Origin: Bacillota bacterium
GTDB taxonomy: Bacteria > Bacillota > Clostridia > Christensenellales > Christensenellaceae
Assembly: GCA_023408315.1 (NCBI GenBank)
Contig: JAEYKI010000028.1
Span: forward strand, 1 to 64,000
DNA: 64,000 nt
Direction: 5' to 3'
Shown in pieces: positions 57,848 through 64,000 of this stretch. A program made the translations under genes and the position numbers. The notes beneath the pieces were generated by a model. That model did no database searches. It had not been told where the DNA came from and worked only from the letters and a program-made list of their open reading frames with translations. Within the stretch, counting starts at the first letter, position 1; each line of letters opens with the position of its first letter.

Positions 57848-58342
57848 TTAATGTAAATTTGCCGTTTGCTCTGCAATCTGGATTGCGGCTACATACACAT
57901 TTACATTTGCAACCGTAAGCCCGGTCATATTCTCCACATTGTTGCGCACCCGGTCCTGAATCTCTTTGGCTACACAAACCGCACGGTGGCCGGGCTTTAC
58001 AGTTATAGAAATGCCAATCTGCACCCGGTCCTCCAATAAACGGACATGGATGCCCCTTAGCCGGCTTTTTTTAATCATGCGGTCCGGCGTCAAATCGCTT
58101 TTATCCATCGCGGCGGCCAGTCCGGGAACTTCCGCAGTTGAAGCGAAAACCAGCGCTTCCACCGCTTCGTCTGTAAAGTGTATTTTACCGTTGGCCAGTT
58201 CTCCTTTGTCCGGTAACAGTTCGGTACTTTGACATGCCACTTTTCCTGGTTTTTCATCTGCAGGGCTGGTGCATTGTGTTGATGCAAATAAGCCAAAGCC
58301 TCGGACGGGGATGGTTCTTTGGATTGTAATTCTGTCAACCAT
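57848..58342 (-). CDS. Asp23/Gls24-family protein
   Basis: A 164-residue protein. The core from residue 50 matches Asp23/Gls24 (GKIHFTDEAVEALVFASTAEVPGLAAA, RLLEDRVQIGISITVKPG, IQDRVRNNVENMTGLTVANVNVYVA). The family includes alkaline-shock and envelope-stress proteins. The first 45 residues are a non-conserved polar extension with several cysteines. It heads the operon, 16 bases before the SleC propeptide-like gene, suggesting a spore or envelope role. I start at the ATG at 58340-58342 with GGAGG upstream. Confidence 0.88.
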   Translation of the reverse strand: MVDRITIQRTIPVRGFGLFASTQCTSPADEKPGKVACQSTELLPDKGELANGKIHFTDEAVEALVFASTAEVPGLAAAMDKSDLTPDRMIKKSRLRGIHVRLLEDRVQIGISITVKPGHRAVCVAKEIQDRVRNNVENMTGLTVANVNVYVAAIQIAEQTANLH

Positions 58343-58412
58343 GGCATTTTCCTCCACTTTAAGACTTTGTATAATCTATGCCTTCCCTAGATTATTATTA
58401 TTCAGGAATATA

Positions 58413-58444
58413 AAAAAACGCCGCAAAGAATAATGCGCCGTTTT
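58413..58444 (-). terminator. Terminator of the patatin gene
   Basis: Arms at 58415-58425 and 58434-58444 form an 11-bp stem with one mismatch, followed by seven Ts on the minus strand, about 35 bases after the patatin stop. Confidence 0.75.
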
Positions 58445-58477
58445 GTGTTTTACAATCGATTTATTTGTTTTATTCTT

Positions 58478-59347
58478 TTATCCGCACCCCTGCGCGCCCA
58501 GGATAAACGTTTTTATTTGGGGAAGAATCCGCTCCGCATCCTGGTATCCGTTATGATACAGGTCAATCAGCTTGTCTTTGTCTTTTTCAAACCGCCCCAC
58601 CTGCAGCGGTTTTGAGGGCCTCAGCACAATTGCCCGTCCCTGCTCCTCCAGTTCCGCTACGCGCTCCATGCATGCGTTATAGGAAGCATGCCTGCATAAT
58701 ACGGCTTCCTTCAGCTGCTGGTATCCGGCGTATGTTATGTTTGTTAAAAAGCGGCTCACGGAAGAAGGGGGCGCCATTTGGTATCCGGAGTTTTTAGTAA
58801 GGACAATAATATTTTTATCGTTTCCGTCCGCAATGGATTTTTCAATGGGAATGGAGTCGGAAGCGCATCCGTCCAACAACAGGTTACCTTCCACTCTGAA
58901 CATTCTGGATACCAGCGGAATGGCGCTGGACGCCATCAGGTATCGCAAACTGCTTTTTAAATTTTCAACTTTCTTATAAAATGGTTTGCCCGTGCGGCAA
59001 TCCGTCGCAACCACCCAGTATTCAATGCCGGAGGCGTCCGCAGTTTCAAAATCCAGGGGTATTTGGCCATTGGGCAGGGTGTCGTACACATATTTAACGC
59101 CAAATACGGAACCCTGCGTAAAATAATTGAGCAGGCTCAGGTATACCCTTTTTCCGGCAGAGGAGATATACACGTTATAGTTTCTTCCCCGCTGTCCCGA
59201 AAGGTATGCTGTGGCGCAGGCCGCGCCTGCCGATACGCCAATCACGTAGCCAATGCGTATCCCCGCATCCATCAAGCAGTCCAAAACACCCGCCGTATAT
59301 ACGCCTTTTTGGCCACCGCCTTCCAATACCAGGCCAACTTTGCTCAT
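58478..59347 (-). CDS. Patatin-like phospholipase
   Basis: A 289-residue Ser-Asp hydrolase. The oxyanion motif LVLEGGGQKGVYTAGVL starts at residue 6, the nucleophile elbow is GVSAG (S40 region), and the catalytic aspartate is in LLDGCASDSIP. The substrate is probably a membrane or imported lipid. I start at the ATG at 59345-59347 (GAGGTG upstream); the longer frame encodes an extra hydrophobic stretch but lies in the divergent promoter region. It is divergent from lacI. Confidence 0.88.
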   Translation of the reverse strand: MSKVGLVLEGGGQKGVYTAGVLDCLMDAGIRIGYVIGVSAGAACATAYLSGQRGRNYNVYISSAGKRVYLSLLNYFTQGSVFGVKYVYDTLPNGQIPLDFETADASGIEYWVVATDCRTGKPFYKKVENLKSSLRYLMASSAIPLVSRMFRVEGNLLLDGCASDSIPIEKSIADGNDKNIIVLTKNSGYQMAPPSSVSRFLTNITYAGYQQLKEAVLCRHASYNACMERVAELEEQGRAIVLRPSKPLQVGRFEKDKDKLIDLYHNGYQDAERILPQIKTFILGAQGCG

Positions 59348-59407
59348 TGCTTGCAACACCTCACCCAAAAAGTATAGCAAAATCCGGGGGCAAAACACAA
59401 CAACTGT

Positions 59408-59436
59408 TTGAATATTCCTTATGGTTGCGCTACAAT
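59408..59436 (+). promoter_or_regulatory. Promoter of the LacI-type regulator gene
   Basis: TTGAAT (59408-59413) and TACAAT (59431-59436) have a 17-base spacer. A GAATATTC palindrome (59410-59417) overlaps the -35 and TACATGTA lies after the -10; either could be an autoregulatory site. Confidence 0.6.
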
Positions 59437-59465
59437 ACATGTAAACAAACGGGAGATAGGCGGAT

Positions 59466-60482
59466 ATGAAAACAGATAAAATCACAATTAAAGATATCGC
59501 GCGCATGGCAGGCGTTTCCACCGCCGCTGTTTCCTACGTAATCAACAATAAACCAGGCGTAAACGCGGAGACCCGTAAAAAAATACAGGGCCTCATAGCC
59601 AATACCGGTTTTTCGCCCAACATTAATTCCAAACGCCTGGCGTTCGGCAAAAGTTACAACATCCACGCCGTACTGGATAAAAACAATCCCCGGCCCTGCA
59701 AGCTGTTTTACCTGGGCGTGGTTTCGCATGTTGTTGAAGAACTCGGCAATTACGATTACAACCTCATCGTATCCTACATCAGCAAGGGGGAAACTTCCTC
59801 TGCGGTAATGGAGGTGTTTAATAAAAACGACGCGGACGGCATCCTGTTCTTCCAGCTGGTGGACGAGGCCGCGATTGACGCGATTGCAGAAAAAGGCATC
59901 CCCTGCGTGGTGGTGGATAACCGGGAGGTGTATAACGAGCTTGCGCACGTAAGCGTGGATTACGCGCTTTCCGCTTATACCGCAACCCGCTTTTTGATAC
60001 AAAACGGGCATACAAAGATTGCCTATGTGGGCATGGATAAAACGCCTTTTTTTTGCAGGCAGACCCTTTCTGGCTATAAAAAAGCACTTGCCGAGGCAGG
60101 CATAGAACTGCGGGAAGATTATATTGTACACGGCGATTTTGAAGAAGAATCCAAGGTTCCGGACCTGAAGGGTTTGCTTTCCCTGCCAGACAGGCCCACC
60201 GCGTTTTTCTGCGTGGAGGATTTTTATGCGGTTTGCGTACTGCATTTTCTGAAATCCAAAGGTCTCAGCGTACCGGACGACATTTCCATCATCGCTCTTG
60301 ACGATATGATTCTCTCCGAATATACTGACCCCGGCCTCTCCACCATCAAGCTCTCGGAAAAAGAACTTGCGTCCAACGCTGTCCGCATGATTATGGAACT
60401 GGTGGAAGGACGCGATACAGAAAACTGCGTCATTAAATCGGACGATCTTATTATACGCGGCTCTGTTAAAAAAATCGATTGA
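59466..60482 (+). CDS. LacI-family transcriptional regulator
   Basis: A 338-residue regulator. The N-terminal helix-turn-helix is ITIKDIARMAGVSTAAVSYV with the hinge SPNINSKRLA, and the remainder is a periplasmic-binding-protein-like sugar domain (DGILFFQLVDEAAID, GIPCVVVDN, DDISIIALDDMILSEY, ending PGLSTIKLSEKELASNAV). It is convergent with malQ, 40 bases apart, so it may control malto-oligosaccharide use, but its operator and ligand are not visible. Confidence 0.93.
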   Translation: MKTDKITIKDIARMAGVSTAAVSYVINNKPGVNAETRKKIQGLIANTGFSPNINSKRLAFGKSYNIHAVLDKNNPRPCKLFYLGVVSHVVEELGNYDYNLIVSYISKGETSSAVMEVFNKNDADGILFFQLVDEAAIDAIAEKGIPCVVVDNREVYNELAHVSVDYALSAYTATRFLIQNGHTKIAYVGMDKTPFFCRQTLSGYKKALAEAGIELREDYIVHGDFEEESKVPDLKGLLSLPDRPTAFFCVEDFYAVCVLHFLKSKGLSVPDDISIIALDDMILSEYTDPGLSTIKLSEKELASNAVRMIMELVEGRDTENCVIKSDDLIIRGSVKKID

Positions 60483-60521
60483 CGCCAGGCGCTTGAGCTG
60501 CAGGGGCAAGGCCCTCATAAA

Positions 60522-62003
60522 CTACAGCCTGCCGTACAATTCCGTGATTCTTCTTATTTTTTGAACCAACTCTTCGGATGCATAGTCCGGCCCAAGGCGC
60601 CAGCGCCAGTTTTCACCCACGGTGGCGGGCTGGTTCATGCGCGCCCGGGCGGGCTGGTTCAAATAATCCTGCATGGGAATTACGGCCAGGTTGGCAACGC
60701 TGGCGTGCGCCAGCCTTATCATACCCCAGTTATACCCTTCTTCTTTATTGAGCGCGGCGTATTCTCTGGCAAACGCCACATCTCCGGCGGGCGATTTTTC
60801 CAGCCAGTCCGCAATGGTGGTGTTGTCGTGCGTACCGGTGTATACCACGCAGTTTTTAATATAATGATGAGGCAGATATTCGTTGGCGCTGCCCGAATCA
60901 AACGCAAACTGAAGCACCTTCATGCCCGGATATCCGGTCTCCTCCAGCAGTTCATGCACTTCTTCCGTTAAATACCCCAGGTCTTCCGCAATGATATCCA
61001 GGGTAGGCAACCGGCGGTTCATTTCATTAAAAAAATCCATTCCGGGGCCTTTTCTCCAACTGCCAAACCGTGCGGTTCGCGCTTCCCCTTCTATTGCGTA
61101 ATAAGATTCAAACCCCCTGAAATGGTCTATCCGCACCACGTCATACAGCTTCTGCATGCTGGCAAGGCGGTCCATCCACCAGGCGTAACGGGTTTCTTTT
61201 AAATACTCCCAGTTATACACAGGGTTTCCCCAATACTGGCCCTCTTCAGAAAAAAAGTCCGGCGGGCATCCGGCCACAAGCTCGCACTCGTTCTTTTGGT
61301 CCAGGTAAAACATCCCGCGGTTTGCCCACGCATCCGCGCTGTCCGCAGCCACATAAATGGGGATATCCCCAACAATACGGATGCCCTGGCTGTTTGCATA
61401 ACCCTTCAGGCTCATCCATTGCGTATGAAATAAAAACTGAACGTATTTGTAAAACGCCATATCTTCCCGGTTTTGCTCCGTGAATTTCTCAATGGCCTCC
61501 TGCTCATGGAACTGTAGGCCCAGGTCTTCCCATTCGTGCCAGGGACGCATGCCGTTTGCGTTTTTGGCGGCCATGAACACCGCGTAATCCTCAAGCCAGT
61601 GGCTGTTTTGTTCGCAGAACCGGCCATACTCTCCGTCCTGCGCGTTGTATCCACGGCTGTAGGCAAGGTGTAAAACTTTGTTTCTGTTTTCAAAAATCTG
61701 CTCAAAGTCAACGTTTTCAGGGTTATCTCCCCAATACAACCCTTCACATTCGGCACTCTGCAAAAGCCCCTGCCCGCAAAGCAAATCCAGGTCTATCAAA
61801 TATGGGTTGCCCGCGTGCGTGGAAAAAGACTGGTACGGGGAATCCCCAAACCCCGTGGGATTGATGGGCAGCACCTGCCAGTATTTCTGCCCTGCGCGAT
61901 TCATAAAATCCACAAACGCCCAGGCCGCCGCGCCCATTGTGCCTATCCCAAAACGGGAAGGCAGTGAGCTGATGTGCAGGAGTATCCCGCTGCTTCTTTC
62001 CAT
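60522..62003 (-). CDS. malQ: 4-alpha-glucanotransferase (amylomaltase)
   Basis: A 493-residue GH77 enzyme that transfers alpha-1,4-glucans. SSGILLHISSLPSRFGIGTMG is the N-terminus, VRIDHFRGFESYYAI holds the nucleophile Asp, IIAEDLGYLTEEV the acid/base Glu, and YTGTHDNTTIADWL the third conserved block. It handles maltose and maltodextrins, here beside a LacI regulator and fructose-bisphosphatase. The promoter lies at 62070-62098. Confidence 0.96.
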   Translation of the reverse strand: MERSSGILLHISSLPSRFGIGTMGAAAWAFVDFMNRAGQKYWQVLPINPTGFGDSPYQSFSTHAGNPYLIDLDLLCGQGLLQSAECEGLYWGDNPENVDFEQIFENRNKVLHLAYSRGYNAQDGEYGRFCEQNSHWLEDYAVFMAAKNANGMRPWHEWEDLGLQFHEQEAIEKFTEQNREDMAFYKYVQFLFHTQWMSLKGYANSQGIRIVGDIPIYVAADSADAWANRGMFYLDQKNECELVAGCPPDFFSEEGQYWGNPVYNWEYLKETRYAWWMDRLASMQKLYDVVRIDHFRGFESYYAIEGEARTARFGSWRKGPGMDFFNEMNRRLPTLDIIAEDLGYLTEEVHELLEETGYPGMKVLQFAFDSGSANEYLPHHYIKNCVVYTGTHDNTTIADWLEKSPAGDVAFAREYAALNKEEGYNWGMIRLAHASVANLAVIPMQDYLNQPARARMNQPATVGENWRWRLGPDYASEELVQKIRRITELYGRL

Positions 62004-62069
62004 GTGCTCTCCATCTGCCTTTATAAAAGCTGCTCTTTTACTTACATATCGTTCAAACTTAACTTCTGT

Positions 62070-62098
62070 ATTATATGTAAATTTATTCTTATACGCAA
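62070..62098 (-). promoter_or_regulatory. Promoter of malQ
   Basis: TTGCGT (62093-62098) and TATAAT (62070-62075) with a 17-base spacer on the minus strand, 67 bases before malQ. Confidence 0.7.
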
Positions 62099-62104
62099 GA
62101 ATTT

Positions 62105-62213
62105 ACTTTTTGGAGGTTGCTTGCCTTCAACCCTCCCCCAAAGATACAAACTGTCCCTTTGGAATCCCATCAACAATAAAGGCCTCTAGCTCCCTTTTCT
62201 TTTAAAAAAGGAG
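62105..62213 (+). repeat. Composite repeat element, copy E (inverted)
   Basis: In the opposite orientation to copies A-D: TTGGAGG...CCCTCC, CAAAG...CTTTG, GGAATCCCATC, then CTCCCTTTTCTTTT/AAAAAAGGAG. It is degenerate and lies between malQ and fbp. Confidence 0.5.
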
Positions 62214-62253
62214 TGTGGCGCAGTGCAAATGCTCCGTAAAAACTTGTTTTCTG

Positions 62254-64000
62254 CTAAATCTTTTTGCTTGTTTTTTCCTTTATCACACCTACGCGGTAGG
62301 CCTGCAAAAGGTTTGTAAGGTCGTCTATCTTGCCCTTGATCTCCATGCCCGCGTCCGTCTCGCTCACTGTAATTCTGCGGGCGGCGGTGTCAAAAACAAC
62401 AAAGGTGGAGAGGATATCCCTGTTGTGCAGGATGGCGTCCTGTGTTCCCGCAAACGGCTCGTGTGAGACAAGGCGGATTCCATACGAATTATAAAACAGG
62501 GTGTACCCCGCAATACCTGTCTTTCCCTGGTACGCTCTGCAAAACCCGCCGTCTATCATAATCAGTTTTCCGCCGCCGCGCACCGGATGTTCGCCCTCCC
62601 TGGTCAGCACCGGAATATGCCCGTTAATAATATGAGAATACGCGTTCGAAAGCCCAAATTCCCTTAAAACTTTTTCACAGAATTCCCGGTTTTCTATCCA
62701 CTCGTAATACGGGTCTTTCTTTTCCTCCCAGGTAGTATCGTCGCGCAAAAAACAGCGTTCAAACGTTGCCATTTTTTCGCGGCCAAACAGCGGGGATTTT
62801 TTGCCGCACCAAAGATACCATATAAAATCCAGCCCTTTTTGTTTCTCCGGGGTATTGCCCGGCGTATAATACGTCTTGCGCGCAAAACTGTCCGCAAAAT
62901 CCAAAAATTCCTTTCCCCGCAGCACTGCATTACCCAATTTGTATTCAACCGGCTCTCCCTCCTTGGTCGCAGGGATACATCCGTGGAATATCAGGTTCCC
63001 GTTGCACACCCTGTACATGCTTCCCTGCGAGAATAAAAACCGCACGTGCCTTTGCAGTTTTTCACTCTGCGTAAACGATACTTTTAGTTTTGCAATAACT
63101 TCCGCCTCTTTTGCAGAAAGCGCATACGGGTCACCCGGATCTATTGTGGGAAAATCCGCGTTCCAAAGGGCATATGCTTTACCCTCCATGTCAACCGTTT
63201 TGTTTTTAAAATCTATCTTGTCCAGCAGCAGCCGGTCCTCCATGCCGTATTCCGGGTGGCGGGCAATCAACTGGCCCTCCAGCTTGAGCTGGATCACCAC
63301 AACGGCCTTGTGCATCTGTCTTACCGGAGCAGTTTCGTTCGCGTAAGCCTCCATAGAAAAAAGCGCGAGGGGCCGCAGGTTGATCCCATACGCGTTTTCC
63401 AAAAATTCAATGTTGTTGTATTTGGTGCTCACGCCAAGCACGTTTGCAATGCAAGCCTCGCTGCCCGCGGCGGCGCCCATCCACAGAATATCGTGGTTGC
63501 CCCACTGTATATCCACAGCGTGGTGGCACATCAGGCGGTCCAGAATGATATCCGCGTGCGGGCCGCGGTCAAAAATATCCCCAACAATATGCAGCCTGTC
63601 CACAACCAGGCGCTTAATTACGCCTGCCAGCGCGGTAATAAACGCGTCCGCCCGGTCTATGTGTATAATGGTGGAAATAATATTCTCGTAATAGCTTTGC
63701 TTGTCTTTTTCGTCGTAGTTGGTATGTAGAAGCTCGTCTATAATATATTCAAAATCCGGCGGCAGGGCTTTGCGCACCTTGGAGCGCGTATACTTGGAGG
63801 CGCACAGGCGGCATACCTCTATCAGGCGGTAGAGCGTAATTTTGTACCATTCCTCCATCTCGCTTTCCTGTTTTTTAGCCTCTTCAATTTTTTGCTCCGG
63901 GTAATAAATCAGCGTGCACAGCCCGGTCCGTTGCCGGGAAGAAACGGTTTTTTCAAACAACCGGTCCACTTTTTCCCGTATCACGCCGGACGTATTGTTG
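62254..64000 (-). CDS. fbp: Fructose-1,6-bisphosphatase class III (5' end beyond the window)
   Basis: At least 580 residues of the Firmicute-type class III enzyme that makes fructose 6-phosphate in gluconeogenesis. HIVGDIFDRGPHADIILDRL and VDIQWGNHDILWMGAAAGS are the phosphoesterase metal motifs, and IINGHIPV a further conserved ligand region. The open frame runs through position 64000 with codons NTSGVIREKV that align to an internal family position, so roughly the first 90 residues, including the first metal ligands, lie outside. A GTG at 63984 is therefore not the start. Confidence 0.95.
   Translation of the reverse strand, partial: NNTSGVIREKVDRLFEKTVSSRQRTGLCTLIYYPEQKIEEAKKQESEMEEWYKITLYRLIEVCRLCASKYTRSKVRKALPPDFEYIIDELLHTNYDEKDKQSYYENIISTIIHIDRADAFITALAGVIKRLVVDRLHIVGDIFDRGPHADIILDRLMCHHAVDIQWGNHDILWMGAAAGSEACIANVLGVSTKYNNIEFLENAYGINLRPLALFSMEAYANETAPVRQMHKAVVVIQLKLEGQLIARHPEYGMEDRLLLDKIDFKNKTVDMEGKAYALWNADFPTIDPGDPYALSAKEAEVIAKLKVSFTQSEKLQRHVRFLFSQGSMYRVCNGNLIFHGCIPATKEGEPVEYKLGNAVLRGKEFLDFADSFARKTYYTPGNTPEKQKGLDFIWYLWCGKKSPLFGREKMATFERCFLRDDTTWEEKKDPYYEWIENREFCEKVLREFGLSNAYSHIINGHIPVLTREGEHPVRGGGKLIMIDGGFCRAYQGKTGIAGYTLFYNSYGIRLVSHEPFAGTQDAILHNRDILSTFVVFDTAARRITVSETDAGMEIKGKIDDLTNLLQAYRVGVIKEKTSKKI

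Overview
The window looks like chromosomal DNA of an anaerobic Clostridia-type Firmicute with roughly balanced base composition. The evidence is the gene families and their order: AddA/AddB instead of RecBCD, a FabK-type fatty-acid cluster with split acetyl-CoA carboxylase, class III fructose-bisphosphatase, BioY and FolT ECF substrate components, GdpP, WalJ, a flavodiiron protein with rubredoxin, and a spore-cortex-lytic SleC-like enzyme. A lineage near Christensenellales is possible but is only a guess. No rRNA, CRISPR array, insertion sequence or prophage was seen, and there is one tRNA.

Layout. 1-2700: oxygen/NO-handling set (flavodiiron protein, rubredoxin, redox-disulfide protein) and a PHP phosphoesterase. 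2700-4330: repeat-rich DNA and an AT-rich orphan gene. 4330-12448: ThpR-AddB-AddA, a small unknown protein and an orphan solute-binding protein. 12599-16278: SGNH hydrolase, IspE, rRNA-type methyltransferase, pseudouridine synthase, BioY. 16533-20751: GntR-regulated ABC transporter, then RluA, nitroreductase and GNAT genes. 20758-26789: replication/translation block DnaB, L9, GdpP, YybS, S18, SSB, S6, with a cluster of DnaA boxes just beyond dnaB. 26786-31311: GluRS, GlnRS, PhzF. 31478-36934: lipoproteins, RlmH, CPBP protease, WalJ, two-subunit fumarase. 37069-46184: an eleven-gene fatty-acid operon (fabH to accA). 46392-48721: sugar isomerase operon. 48949: tRNA-Arg. 49397-53358: AraC regulator, FolC, a THF riboswitch with FolT, LysE exporter. 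53477-55637: malic enzyme and L-lactate dehydrogenase. 55904-58342: an operon in which the SleC propeptide and catalytic portions appear as separate genes behind an Asp23/Gls24 protein. 58478-64000: patatin, LacI regulator, MalQ and a fructose-bisphosphatase cut by the window edge.

Metabolically the genes fit a fermenter of plant-type sugars (xylose isomerase, amylomaltase, LDH, malic enzyme, fumarase) that takes up biotin and folate and makes its own fatty acids. The dnaB-rplI-gdpP-yybS-rpsR-ssb-rpsF and walJ/rlmH groups usually lie near oriC in Firmicutes, so the window is probably origin-proximal.

The most interesting items are the split SleC germination operon, the DnaA-box cluster, a stop-codon-adjacent composite 3' element present in five places, a 35-bp divergent promoter that appears to drive two leaderless mRNAs, candidate ATT start codons in rlmH and fabK, and a perfect dyad covering the bioY ribosome-binding site.
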